From Marinovum sp. (GTDB lineage Bacteria > Pseudomonadota > Alphaproteobacteria > Rhodobacterales > Rhodobacteraceae): 14,785 bases of DNA. Shown piece by piece: positions 1 through 7,981 of this stretch. Under the pieces are notes generated by a model. That model was not told the origin of the DNA and ran no database searches. It saw only the letters and a program-made list of their open reading frames with translations. The stretch lies in the NCBI GenBank assembly GCA_002684375.1, contig NYVC01000075.1, positions 8,520-23,304 of the forward strand. Direction: 5' to 3'. Every line of letters starts with the position of its first letter. Position 1 is the first letter of the stretch. The translations under genes and the position numbers were made by a program.

Positions 1-1104
1 GCGACCGCTGTCTTTCAGCGCATCCTCGGTCATGCCGACATTGGCCACTTCGGGGTGGGTGTAAATCACGCCCGGGATCACGTCATAATTCACATGTCCG
101 TGTTTGCCGGCGATCACCTCGGCGGTTGCCATGCCTTCATCTTCGGCTTTATGCGCCAACATCGGGCCGTCGATTGCATCGCCGATGGCATAGATGCCGG
201 GGATGTTGGTCCGCCAATGGTCGTCGGTTTTGATTTGGCCACGGTCGCTCATCTCGACGCCCAGTTCGGTCAATCCAAGCCCGTCTGTAAAGGGTTTGCG
301 CCCTGTAGCGACCAGAACGACATCGGTATCCAATTGGTGCTCGCTGTCGTCTTTGCGCAGTTTATAACTGACTTTGGTTTTGGTCTTCAGGCGTTCAACA
401 CCCTGCACCGCCGCGCCCATGATAAAGCGCATACCCTGCTTTTTCAAAATTCTCTGAAAGGTTTTCTGCACCTCGGCGTCCATCCCCGGGGTGATCGCGT
501 CGAGAAATTCTACTACGGTGACCTCGGTGCCGAGACGGGCATAGACACTGCCCAGTTCCAGACCGATCACACCGGCCCCGATCACCACCATTTTGCGCGG
601 AATTTTATCGAGTGTCAGCGCGCCGGTTGAGGTCACGACAACCTGCTCATCCACGTCGATGCCGGGCAGTGCGGAGGGTTCTGAGCCCGAGGCGATGATG
701 ATGTTTTTGGTTTCATAAAGGGTGTCGCCGACCTTGACCTTGCCGGCCTCGGGAATGGACCCCCAGCCTTTCAACCAATCGATTTTGTTTTTCTTAAACA
801 GAAATTCGACGCCCTTGGTGTTGCCGTTGATCACCTCGTCTTTATAGGCCAGCATCTGGGTCCAATCGACCGTTGGTGTTTTACTCATCAGACCCATTTT
901 GGCGAAGTTATGTTCCGCCTCGTGCAGTTGGTGGGAGGCATGCAACAGTGCCTTCGAGGGGATGCATCCGACGTTCAGGCAGGTGCCGCCCAAGGTTTCG
1001 CGGCCCTCGACGCAGGCAGTTTTCAACCCCAATTGGGCGCAGCGGATGGCTGCAACATAGCCGCCAGGGCCTGAGCCGATAATAATAACGTCATACTGTG
1101 CCAT
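1..1104 (-). CDS. lpdA: Dihydrolipoyl dehydrogenase (E3), C-terminus cut by window edge
   Basis: FAD flavoprotein that reoxidises the dihydrolipoyl arm of the 2-oxoglutarate dehydrogenase complex and passes electrons to NAD+. Translation from ATG at 1104 begins [19 protein letters not shown], the FAD-binding GxGxxG fold (G10-G15). The redox disulfide is [13 protein letters not shown] with Cys42 and Cys47. The NAD-binding glycine motif GAGVIG lies at residues 176-181, and an ATG motif (VATGRKP) precedes [19 protein letters not shown], the second FAD contact. The frame is open for 368 codons to base 1, ending just after [15 protein letters not shown]. Family members are about 460-475 residues, so the dimerisation domain with the catalytic His-Glu pair is outside the window. 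A good ribosome site (AGGAG, 7-8 bases before ATG) sets the start. It follows sucB by 224 bases, the position typical of the E3 belonging to 2-oxoglutarate dehydrogenase in this group, although an E3 can also serve other 2-oxoacid dehydrogenases. Confidence 0.96.
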   Translation of the reverse strand, partial: MAQYDVIIIGSGPGGYVAAIRCAQLGLKTACVEGRETLGGTCLNVGCIPSKALLHASHQLHEAEHNFAKMGLMSKTPTVDWTQMLAYKDEVINGNTKGVEFLFKKNKIDWLKGWGSIPEAGKVKVGDTLYETKNIIIASGSEPSALPGIDVDEQVVVTSTGALTLDKIPRKMVVIGAGVIGLELGSVYARLGTEVTVVEFLDAITPGMDAEVQKTFQRILKKQGMRFIMGAAVQGVERLKTKTKVSYKLRKDDSEHQLDTDVVLVATGRKPFTDGLGLTELGVEMSDRGQIKTDDHWRTNIPGIYAIGDAIDGPMLAHKAEDEGMATAEVIAGKHGHVNYDVIPGVIYTHPEVANVGMTEDALKDSGR

Positions 1105-1328
1105 TGGGGTCTCCTGGGGTGCGCATCGTGACATGTGTCTACAAGGTAAGGTATGGGGTCTTAGGTCGGTTTTAACTGCAAATTACGGGTGATGGTTTGA
1201 GTATTTCATAAGGCAAGGGTCGATAAAAGTCTGAATATAACCAGTTTGGATGGTGGGACAGCGCCGCATGCAGGCCCCCAATAACGGGACAGTACCAACG
1301 TTGGGGACCAATGGGCCTGCTTGCAACA
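1105..1328. other. sucB-lpdA intergenic region with an inverted repeat
   Basis: The 224 bases between sucB and lpdA have no credible coding frame. Just after the sucB stop, an 8-bp inverted repeat GCAGGCCC (1270-1277) / GGGCCTGC (1313-1320) encloses 35 bases; inside it is the self-complementary CCAACGTTGG, and CCCCAA (1276-1281) can alternatively pair with TTGGGG (1301-1306). No T-run follows on the minus strand, so it is not a standard intrinsic terminator. It may be a partial terminator, an mRNA-stability or processing stem that sets lpdA dosage apart from sucAB, or a small palindromic repeat. The lpdA ribosome site lies at the left end. I see no clear -35/-10 pair for a separate lpdA promoter. 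Confidence 0.45.
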
Positions 1329-2540
1329 CTATAGATCCATCAGCATGCGGCGGGGGTCTTCCAGTGCTTCCTTGACCCGAACCAGAAAGGTCACAGCGCC
1401 TTTGCCATCAACAATACGGTGATCATAGCTCAATGCGAGATACATCATTGGGCGAATCACAACTTGGCCGTTGATGGCCATTGGGCGGTCTTGAATTTTA
1501 TGCATGCCAAGAATGCCCGATTGTGGCGGATTGAGGATTGGCGATGACATCAGTGAACCATAGACCCCGCCGTTTGAAATGGTAAAGGTCCCCCCCTGCA
1601 TTTCGGCCATGCTCAGGTTTCCGTCGCGGGCCCGCCCGCCTTTTTCGGCGATGGCTTTTTCGATCTGTGCAAACGACAGGCTGTCGGTGTCGCGGATCAC
1701 CGGTACTACAAGACCGGTTGGTGTGCCGGCAGCGATGCCCATATGAACAAAGTTCTTATAGACAATGTCGGTGCCATCGATTTCGGCGTTGACCTCGGGG
1801 ACTTCGCGCAGAGCATGCACGCAAGCCTTGGCGAAAAATGACATAAAGCCCAATTTGACACCGTGTTTTTTCAAAAACAGGTCTTTATATTCCTTGCGCA
1901 ACGCCATCACCTCGGTCATGTCGACCTCGTTATAGGTGGTGAGCATGGCCGCATTGTTCTGGCTGTCTTTCAGGCGGCGGGCTATGGTCTGGCGCAAGCG
2001 GGTCATTTTCACCCGCTCTTCTCGCGCCGCGTCATCCACTGATACTGGCGCTCGGGGCGGGGCTGCCGCGACGGGTGCTGCCGGTGCGAAGGTTTCTGTA
2101 GGAGCCGCAATCGCGCGGGCAACGTCGTCTTTCATGACCCGACCGTCACGTCCGGTTCCGGTGACAGCAGCGCGGTCGAGATTGGCCTCTGCCATAGCTT
2201 TCTTGGCCGAGGGTGCATCTTCGATGTCCGTGCTGCTGGTGCCCGCGGGGGCTGGGGATGGATCATCTGCCGAAGGCGGTGACGCTGCAGGGCTTGCGGC
2301 GGCGCCCTCGCTTATATTGGCCAAAAGCGCGTCAACCCCGACCGTGTCGCCCTCCTGGGCTATGATGTCATGTAAAGTGCCTGCGCTAGGGCTGGGCACT
2401 TCTACGGTGACTTTATCGGTTTCCAATTCGCAAAGCATCTCGTCGGCCGCCACGGCATCACCGGGTTTCTTGAACCAAGTTGCCACAGTGGCCTCGGTGA
2501 CGGATTCGCCCAGAGTTGGAACACGTATTTCGATGGTCAT
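1329..2540 (-). CDS. sucB: Dihydrolipoyllysine-residue succinyltransferase (E2 of 2-oxoglutarate dehydrogenase)
   Basis: Core E2 enzyme that takes the succinyl group from E1 onto its lipoyl arm and transfers it to CoA. The 403 residues match the family length (E. coli SucB is about 405). Order of parts: one lipoyl domain, about 1-78, with the lipoylated Lys43 in [17 protein letters not shown]; an Ala/Pro-rich linker; a peripheral subunit-binding domain, about 108-146 ([20 protein letters not shown]), which holds E1/E3; a second Ala/Pro linker; and the acyltransferase domain from about 175 to the end. The catalytic motif SYDHRIVDG carries His374 and Asp378. The single lipoyl domain and the neighbouring sucA favour the 2-oxoglutarate rather than the pyruvate enzyme. 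The ATG lies 3 bases after the sucA stop, and its ribosome site (GAAGGGA) is inside the sucA end, so the two subunits are probably translationally coupled. Confidence 0.97.
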   Translation of the reverse strand: MTIEIRVPTLGESVTEATVATWFKKPGDAVAADEMLCELETDKVTVEVPSPSAGTLHDIIAQEGDTVGVDALLANISEGAAASPAASPPSADDPSPAPAGTSSTDIEDAPSAKKAMAEANLDRAAVTGTGRDGRVMKDDVARAIAAPTETFAPAAPVAAAPPRAPVSVDDAAREERVKMTRLRQTIARRLKDSQNNAAMLTTYNEVDMTEVMALRKEYKDLFLKKHGVKLGFMSFFAKACVHALREVPEVNAEIDGTDIVYKNFVHMGIAAGTPTGLVVPVIRDTDSLSFAQIEKAIAEKGGRARDGNLSMAEMQGGTFTISNGGVYGSLMSSPILNPPQSGILGMHKIQDRPMAINGQVVIRPMMYLALSYDHRIVDGKGAVTFLVRVKEALEDPRRMLMDL

Positions 2541-2543
2541 GGA

Positions 2544-5510
2544 TTAGTTCCCTTCAATGGTCAGCGCCTGATTGATCAAGGCTTCTTGTTGTGTTTTGTG
2601 CTGTGAGGCCAGCCCTGTAGCTGGCGAGGCGCTGGCGGAGCGACCCGCAAAAACCGGACGACTATGGGTGGCTTTGATACGGCCGAGAACCCATTCCAAA
2701 TTAGGCTCCATAAAATTCCAGCCACCTTGGTTCTTGGGCTCTTCCTGGCACCAGACCATTTCGGCCTGCGTAAACCGCGTCAGTTCTTTCACGGCCGACA
2801 GCGCGGGGAATGGATAAAATTGTTCGAAACGTAGCAAATAGACATCGGTTATGCCACGTTTGTCACGTTCTTCCAGCAGGTCGTAATAGACCTTGCCCGA
2901 ACACATCACGACGCGTTTGATCTTGTCATCAGCGACCAGTGCAGTGTCGGAATTTCCTTGTTGTGCGTCATCCCAAAGGACGCGGTGGAAACTGGATCCG
3001 GTGGTAAATTCACCGGCTGTCGAAACTGCCATTTTATTGCGTAGGAGCGATTTTGGCGTCATCAATATCAGCGGTTTGCGATAGCTTCGGTGCAGCTGCC
3101 GCCGCAGAATATGGAAATAGTTTGCGGGCGTTGAACAATTGGCGATGATCCAGTTGTCTTGTCCGCACATCTGTAAAAACCGCTCTAACCGGGCCGAGCT
3201 GTGTTCAGGGCCTTGACCCTCAAACCCGTGCGGTAGCAGGACAACCAGCCCCGACATACGCAACCATTTGCTTTCACCGGAACTTATGAACTGATCGAAC
3301 ATGATCTGGGCGCCGTTGGCAAAATCGCCGAACTGTGCCTCCCACAAGGTCAACGCATTGGGCTCGGCCAGTGAATAGCCATATTCAAAGCCCAAAACGG
3401 CATATTCCGACAGCATCGAATCGATGACCTCATATTGCGCCTGACCCTCGCGGATGTGGTTCAGGGGATAATAGCGCTCTTCGGTGTTTTGATCGATCAA
3501 CCCCGAATGGCGTTGGCTGAATGTCCCGCGGGTACTGTCCTGACCGGCCAGTCTTACTTTATAACCCTCGGTCAACAACGAGCCAAAGGCCAGAGCCTCA
3601 GCGGTGGCCCAATCAATGCCTTTTGCATTGTCAAACATCGTCTTTTTATTGGCCAACAAGCGGGCCACGGTTTTGTGCAATGCATAGCCGCTTGGGGCCG
3701 TTGTCAGTGCTGTGCCAATTTGGTCAAATGTCTCGGTGGCGATTGCGGTCTGGCCGCGTTGATAGTCTTCTTTGCGGCGATCGAGATGCGACCATCGGCC
3801 GTCCAGCCAGTCGGCCTTATTGGGCTTATAGTCTTTCCCGGCCTCAAATTCTTCGCTCATTCTGGCCTGAAACGTCGCTTTGAGATCTTCGATTTCGCCC
3901 TCTGGGATCAGGCCATCTTTGACCAGACGTTCGGTGTAAAGGCTGAGTGTAGTCTTATGGCGTTTTATTTTGGTATACATCAGCGGATTGGTGAACATCG
4001 GCTCATCGCCTTCGTTATGGCCAAAACGCCGGTAGCAGATGATGTCAAGCACCACATCGCGGTGGAATTTCTGGCGGAATTCCGTGGCCACTTTTGCGGC
4101 GTGCACAACCGCCTCTGGGTCATCTCCATTGACGTGGAAAATTGGCGCTTCAACCATCAGGGCGATGTCAGTGGGATAGGGACTGGAGCGGCTGAAATGT
4201 GGTGCTGTGGTAAATCCGATCTGATTGTTGACCACAATATGCATCGTTCCACCGGTTTTATGGCCAACCAGTCCCGACAGCCCAAAGCATTCTGCAACCA
4301 CGCCCTGCCCTGCAAAGGCGGCATCACCGTGCAGCAAAATTGGCAAAACCTGAGAGCGGTCTTTATCGCCTAACTGTTCTTGTTTGGCCCGGACCTTGCC
4401 CAGCACCACCGGATTGACAGCCTCGAGGTGGCTGGGGTTTGCAGTCAGTGACAAATGCACGGTATTGCCGTCGAATTCGCGGTCGGACGAGGCCCCGAGA
4501 TGGTATTTCACATCGCCCGAGCCGTCTACATCGTCGGGTTTAAAGCTGCCGCCCTGAAATTCGTTGAAAATCGCCGGATAGGGTTTGCCCATCACATTCG
4601 CCAAAACGCTGAGCCGTCCGCGATGGGGCATGCCGATGACAATATCGCGCACACCAAGCGCGCCGCCGCGCTTGATGATCTGTTCCATCGCGGGGATCAG
4701 ACTCTCGCCGCCATCCAGACCAAAGCGTTTGGTGCCCATGTATTTGACATGCAGGAACTTCTCAAAGCCCTCGGCTTCGACCATTTTGTTCAGGATCGCT
4801 TTGCGTCCCTCGCGGGTGAACTGGATTTCCTTGCCATAGCCTTCGATGCGCTCTTTCAGCCAGCTTGATTGTTCAGGGTCTGAAATATGCATGTATTGCA
4901 GGGCGAATGTGCCGCAATACGTGCGTTTGAGAATTTCGATAATCTGCCGCATTGAAGCAATTTCCAGCCCCAAAACGTTATCGATGAAAATCGGCCGGTC
5001 AAGATCGGCGTCGGCAAAGCCATATGTTTTTGGATCCAACTCGGGGCGGGCGGTTTCCTCGCGCAGCCCCAGTGGGTCAAGATCTGCTGCCAGATGGCCG
5101 CGAATGCGGTGCGCCCGAATGATCATCAGGGCCCGGATGCTGTCAAGGACCGCGCGCTGGATTGCGCCGTTAGTGACTTCTATGCCCTGTTCTTCGGCTT
5201 TGGCAGCGATTTTTACGCCCACCTGTTTGCTTTCTGCAGGAGGGGGGGCTGGCCATTGACCGTCTAATGCGCTGGTCAATTCATCGCTGGGCACGGGGGG
5301 CCAGTCGGTGCGGGCCCATGAGGGGCCCGCGGCTTCTTTCTTAACATCGAGGTCTGTGTCGCCCATTTGCCGGAAAAACTCTTGCCAAGCGGCATCTACC
5401 GCGTTTGGATCATTGGCATATCGGGCATAGAGTTGTTCAAGATATTCCGCGTTGTGGCCCTGCATAAAGCTTGAGGCGTGGAACAGGTCATTGGCGGATT
5501 GGTCGGTCAT
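2544..5510 (-). CDS. sucA: 2-oxoglutarate dehydrogenase E1 component
   Basis: Thiamine-diphosphate enzyme that decarboxylates 2-oxoglutarate and succinylates the lipoyl arm of SucB. It has 988 residues, the normal length for alphaproteobacterial homodimeric E1o. The N-terminal segment (about 1-50, SSFMQGHNAEYLEQLYARY) is the E1o N-terminal motif thought to dock on the E2 core. A Pro/Ala/Asp-rich linker follows (about 55-105). The TPP domain contains GMPHRGRL (293-300), HGDAAFAGQG (394-403, Mg2+/TPP Asp396), VVNNQIGFTT (426-435) and GHNEGDEP (497-504). The C-terminal transketolase-like pyrimidine domain contains the EAQFGDFANGAQ segment and ends near QEEPKNQGGW. The ATG is preceded by GGAGAGAGAT, a clear ribosome site. 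It lies 65 bases downstream of sucD and 3 bases upstream of sucB. No frameshift or missing motif was seen. Confidence 0.98.
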   Translation of the reverse strand: MTDQSANDLFHASSFMQGHNAEYLEQLYARYANDPNAVDAAWQEFFRQMGDTDLDVKKEAAGPSWARTDWPPVPSDELTSALDGQWPAPPPAESKQVGVKIAAKAEEQGIEVTNGAIQRAVLDSIRALMIIRAHRIRGHLAADLDPLGLREETARPELDPKTYGFADADLDRPIFIDNVLGLEIASMRQIIEILKRTYCGTFALQYMHISDPEQSSWLKERIEGYGKEIQFTREGRKAILNKMVEAEGFEKFLHVKYMGTKRFGLDGGESLIPAMEQIIKRGGALGVRDIVIGMPHRGRLSVLANVMGKPYPAIFNEFQGGSFKPDDVDGSGDVKYHLGASSDREFDGNTVHLSLTANPSHLEAVNPVVLGKVRAKQEQLGDKDRSQVLPILLHGDAAFAGQGVVAECFGLSGLVGHKTGGTMHIVVNNQIGFTTAPHFSRSSPYPTDIALMVEAPIFHVNGDDPEAVVHAAKVATEFRQKFHRDVVLDIICYRRFGHNEGDEPMFTNPLMYTKIKRHKTTLSLYTERLVKDGLIPEGEIEDLKATFQARMSEEFEAGKDYKPNKADWLDGRWSHLDRRKEDYQRGQTAIATETFDQIGTALTTAPSGYALHKTVARLLANKKTMFDNAKGIDWATAEALAFGSLLTEGYKVRLAGQDSTRGTFSQRHSGLIDQNTEERYYPLNHIREGQAQYEVIDSMLSEYAVLGFEYGYSLAEPNALTLWEAQFGDFANGAQIMFDQFISSGESKWLRMSGLVVLLPHGFEGQGPEHSSARLERFLQMCGQDNWIIANCSTPANYFHILRRQLHRSYRKPLILMTPKSLLRNKMAVSTAGEFTTGSSFHRVLWDDAQQGNSDTALVADDKIKRVVMCSGKVYYDLLEERDKRGITDVYLLRFEQFYPFPALSAVKELTRFTQAEMVWCQEEPKNQGGWNFMEPNLEWVLGRIKATHSRPVFAGRSASASPATGLASQHKTQQEALINQALTIEGN

Positions 5511-5543
5511 ATCTCTCTCCAGAAACGCTTAAGTAAGTAACGT

Positions 5544-5567
5544 GCCGCAGGCTCAGGTGCCCACGGC
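5544..5567 (-). other. Imperfect hairpin in the sucD-sucA spacer
   Basis: The 65-base spacer between sucD and sucA is the longest gap inside the sucCDAB block. It contains a symmetric element: GCCG (5544-5547), CA, GGC (5550-5552), a 6-base loop, GCC (5559-5561), CA, CGGC (5564-5567). In RNA this is a 7-bp stem with one 2x2 internal loop. No T-run follows on the minus strand, so termination is unlikely. It could be a processing or stability element that lets sucCD and sucAB accumulate to different levels. That role is inference; only the symmetry is seen. Confidence 0.35.
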
Positions 5568-5575
5568 GTATGGTG

Positions 5576-6457
5576 TTAGCCGATGGCTGCCATAACCGCC
5601 TCGCCCAGTTCGGCAGGGCTGTCTGCCACAATGATTCCAGCCGAACGCATCGCCTCGATCTTATCCTCAGCACCGCCTTTGCCACCGGCAACGATGGCCC
5701 CGGCATGCCCCATACGACGGCCCGGAGGTGCCGTGCGGCCGGCGATAAAACCGGCGGTGGGTTTCCAGCGTCCCTTTTTCTTTTCGTCGGCCAAAAAGGC
5801 TGCGGCTTCTTCTTCCGCCGAGCCGCCGATTTCGCCAATCATGATGATGGATTGGGTTTCGGGGTCTGCGAGAAACATCTCAAGCACATCTATATGTTCG
5901 GTGCCCTTGATTGGATCGCCACCAATGCCTACGGCCGAGGATTGACCAAGGCCCAAGTCGGAGGTCTGTTTGACCGCCTCATAAGTGAGCGTGCCAGAGC
6001 GCGAGACAACCCCGCAAGATCCACGTTGGTGAATATGGCCGGGCATAATACCAATCTTACAGGCATCGGGTGTAATCACACCAGGGCAGTTTGGACCAAT
6101 CAGGCGGCTTGAGGCACCGTCAAGGGCGCGTTGCACCCGCATCATGTCCAGCACTGGAATGCCTTCGGTGATGCAGACAATCAGCTCCATCTCGGCGTCG
6201 ATCGCTTCCAGGACACTATCGGCGGCAAAAGGCGGTGGGACATAGATTACCGAGGCATTGGCTCCAGTGCGGTCCTTGGCTTCATGTACGGAATTGAAAA
6301 CGGGCAGATCCAGATGGGTCTGGCCGCCTTTACCGGGGGTAACACCGCCGACCATCTGAGTGCCATAGGCGATCGCTTGTTCGGAATGAAACGTGCCTTG
6401 ACTGCCGGTAAATCCCTGACAGATGACTTTGGTATTTTCGTTGACGAGGACTGCCAT
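5576..6457 (-). CDS. sucD: Succinate-CoA ligase (ADP/GDP-forming), alpha subunit
   Basis: Alpha subunit of succinyl-CoA synthetase. It binds CoA and carries the phosphohistidine that relays phosphate between succinyl phosphate and nucleotide. The 293 residues fit the family (about 289 in E. coli). Near the N-terminus are the CoA-binding Rossmann elements [19 protein letters not shown] and [18 protein letters not shown]. The middle has [13 protein letters not shown] and [20 protein letters not shown]. The C-terminal ligase domain contains [21 protein letters not shown] and the catalytic [11 protein letters not shown] with His251. The ATG lies 3 bases after the sucC stop, and its ribosome site (AAAGGA) lies in the end of sucC, so the alpha and beta subunits are likely made in a coupled way. 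A long alternative frame on the opposite strand overlaps it and has no family resemblance. Confidence 0.97.
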   Translation of the reverse strand: MAVLVNENTKVICQGFTGSQGTFHSEQAIAYGTQMVGGVTPGKGGQTHLDLPVFNSVHEAKDRTGANASVIYVPPPFAADSVLEAIDAEMELIVCITEGIPVLDMMRVQRALDGASSRLIGPNCPGVITPDACKIGIMPGHIHQRGSCGVVSRSGTLTYEAVKQTSDLGLGQSSAVGIGGDPIKGTEHIDVLEMFLADPETQSIIMIGEIGGSAEEEAAAFLADEKKKGRWKPTAGFIAGRTAPPGRRMGHAGAIVAGGKGGAEDKIEAMRSAGIIVADSPAELGEAVMAAIG

Positions 6458-6460
6458 GAT

Positions 6461-7654
6461 TTATCCTTTCACCGCTTTGACGATTTTTTCTGCGGCATCG
6501 CTTAGGTTGTCGGCTGCAATGACATCTAGACCAGAGGTGTTTATAATCTCTTTGCCACGGTCAACATTTGTACCCTCGAGGCGCACCACCAGCGGCACTT
6601 TCAGGCCAACTTCGGTGACTGCGGCGATCACGCCTTCGGCAATAACGTCACAACGCATGATGCCGCCAAAAATATTGACCAGAATGCCTTTCACGTTCGG
6701 GTCAGAGGTAATGATTTTGAACGCTTCGGTGACTTTTTCTTTCGTCGCACCGCCACCGACATCAAGAAAGTTCGCAGGCTCGGCACCTTTGAGTTTGATG
6801 ATATCCATGGTGGCCATAGCCAGACCAGCGCCGTTGACCATACAGCCAATTTCTCCATCCAATGCGATATAGTTCAGGTCGTGCTTGGAGGCGGCCAGTT
6901 CTTTGGCATCTTCCTCAGTTTCGTCCCGCAACTCTGCAATATCGGGGTGCCGATAGGTTGCATTGCTATCAAAACTCATCTTGGCGTCGAGACATTTTAA
7001 TTCACCAGTGTCGGTGACGATCAGCGGGTTTATCTCAAGCATTTCCATGTCTTTTTCGATGAACATTTTATGTAGTGTTGCCATCAAGGCGACACATTGC
7101 TTTATCTGCTTACCCTTGAGACCCAGCATAAATGCGATCCTGCGACCATGAAAACCTTGGTATCCGGTGGCAGGGTCAATAGAGAAAGACAGGATCTTGT
7201 CCGGAGTGTCTGCGGCGACCTGCTCGATGTCCATCCCGCCTTCGGTTGAGCAGACAAACGAGACGCGTGATGTCTGGCGGTCAACCAACAGCGCCAAGTA
7301 TAATTCCGTTTCAATCCCAGAGCCATCTTCAATGTAGACGCGGTTTACCTGCTTGCCGCTGGGGCCGGTTTGATGTGTTACCAGCGTGTGCCCAAGCATT
7401 TTTTTCGCTTCCTCGGCGGCCTCTGTGACAGAGCGCGCCATCCGAACGCCGCCTTTCTCACCCGCTTTTGGCTCCTTAAAAGTGCCCTTGCCGCGTCCAC
7501 CCGCGTGAATCTGCGCTTTGACCACCCAAAGCGGGCCATCTAATTCGCCAGCAGCTGTTTTTGCATCTTCTGATCTGAGAACAATACGCCCATCCGAAAC
7601 AGGGGCGCCATAGCTTTGGAGAAGCTTCTTGGCTTGATACTCGTGGATGTTCAT
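6461..7654 (-). CDS. sucC: Succinate-CoA ligase (ADP-forming), beta subunit
   Basis: Beta subunit of succinyl-CoA synthetase. It binds nucleotide in an ATP-grasp fold and helps bind succinate. It is 397 residues, against about 388 in E. coli. It opens [19 protein letters not shown], the usual start of the family. The nucleotide site includes Lys46 in [14 protein letters not shown] (glycine loop 52-57). [17 protein letters not shown] and [11 protein letters not shown] form the metal/nucleotide region. The C-terminal domain has [17 protein letters not shown] and [17 protein letters not shown], the phosphate-relay and subunit interface. The ATG is preceded by AGGATAA. It is the first gene of the block and the nearest gene to the operator-like palindromes upstream, so regulation of the whole sucCDAB unit probably acts there. 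Confidence 0.97.
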   Translation of the reverse strand: MNIHEYQAKKLLQSYGAPVSDGRIVLRSEDAKTAAGELDGPLWVVKAQIHAGGRGKGTFKEPKAGEKGGVRMARSVTEAAEEAKKMLGHTLVTHQTGPSGKQVNRVYIEDGSGIETELYLALLVDRQTSRVSFVCSTEGGMDIEQVAADTPDKILSFSIDPATGYQGFHGRRIAFMLGLKGKQIKQCVALMATLHKMFIEKDMEMLEINPLIVTDTGELKCLDAKMSFDSNATYRHPDIAELRDETEEDAKELAASKHDLNYIALDGEIGCMVNGAGLAMATMDIIKLKGAEPANFLDVGGGATKEKVTEAFKIITSDPNVKGILVNIFGGIMRCDVIAEGVIAAVTEVGLKVPLVVRLEGTNVDRGKEIINTSGLDVIAADNLSDAAEKIVKAVKG

Positions 7655-7749
7655 GGAAATTATCCTAACTCTTCTTGGTTACTGGTGTCTAAGCATAACA
7701 ATGCATGGTGATTAAACGGTTTTTTCTAAGATTTTCTAAAAAGCGCAAA

Positions 7750-7755
7750 TTTATA
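7750..7755 (-). promoter_or_regulatory. Possible -10 box for sucCDAB
   Basis: On the minus strand TATAAA lies about 95 bases upstream of the sucC ATG, directly downstream of the two palindromes. No good -35 hexamer sits at the usual 16-18 base spacing, because that place is taken by the spacer between the palindromes and the inner palindrome. That would fit either an activator-dependent promoter or one repressed by a protein bound there. Assigned by eye only. Confidence 0.3.
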
Positions 7756-7758
7756 TGA

Positions 7759-7795
7759 TTTTGTGATCACGCAATTTTAGACTGTGATCACAAAA
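7759..7795. promoter_or_regulatory. Tandem palindromic operator upstream of sucC
   Basis: TTTTGTGATCAC (7759-7770) and its exact inverse GTGATCACAAAA (7784-7795) flank a 13-base spacer. Each arm also contains its own palindrome GTGATCAC (7763-7770 and 7784-7791; the second extends to TGTGATCACA), so this is two dyad sites whose centres are 21 bases, two helical turns, apart. That arrangement is typical of two dimers binding the same DNA face. TGT-n-ACA dyads of this kind resemble sites of GntR/FadR-type or CRP/FNR-type regulators, but I cannot name the protein. The location just upstream of the -10-like box suggests control of sucCDAB. The 12-bp inverted repeat could also fold in RNA, but it would lie upstream of the presumed start. 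Confidence 0.65.
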
Positions 7796-7796
7796 T

Positions 7797-7839
7797 AAAA
7801 AAGTGGGGTTGGCATAGCTGCCATTGGCGCGGGTCCCCA
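7797..7839 (-). terminator. Candidate rho-independent terminator for the gene at 7982-9202
   Basis: Read on the minus strand, TGGGG (7839-7835) pairs with CCCCA (7808-7804) around an inner stem TGGCA / TGCCA with a 4-base loop (7823-7810). One base (C7803) separates the outer stem from a run of six T (7802-7797). An alternative outer pairing uses GTGGGG-TT at 7896-7888 with AACCCCAC at 7810-7803. The internal loop is asymmetric, so strength is uncertain. Its position after the exported-protein gene and before the suc promoter fits a transcriptional boundary. Confidence 0.4.
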
Positions 7840-7981
7840 AGCAGGTTCATGCCTGACACTGTGGCGGATTTCCGGGTCAAATTAAATAACCCCCACCAAG
7901 CTGTCGGGCTTAAACGGGCGGTTCGGTTTCAAGATTCACGAGAGTTGCAAAATACCCTTCGGGCAAAGGCTGTTTTGGAGA

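Larger units (their letters stand above)
7655..7981. other. 327-base control region upstream of sucC
   Basis: No credible gene is present. Going away from sucC, the region holds an AT-rich leader of about 95 bases (7655-7749), a possible -10 box, two GTGATCAC palindromes, an A-run that is a T-run on the minus strand next to a hairpin, and about 140 bases of more GC-rich sequence up to the end of the next gene with nothing I recognise. The layout suggests that transcripts from the gene at 7982-9202 end here and that the suc block starts from its own regulated promoter. Confidence 0.6.

Noticed and set aside
55..630. 191-residue open frame on the plus strand at the left edge
   Set aside because: The minus strand here encodes lpdA with all expected motifs; the plus frame is His/Asp-rich antisense sequence.
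3435..4373. 312-residue open frame on the plus strand, opposite sucA
   Set aside because: It lies wholly antisense to well-supported sucA, and its translation has no recognisable motif. Such mirror frames arise from codon usage in the real gene. The same applies to the frames at 1936-2547, 4455-4868, 5570-6112 and 6131-6505.
7919..7981. Terminator directly after the exported-protein gene (CCTT...AAGG near 7947-7960)
   Set aside because: The stem is only 4 bp and no T-run follows; the structure at 7797-7839 is a better candidate.
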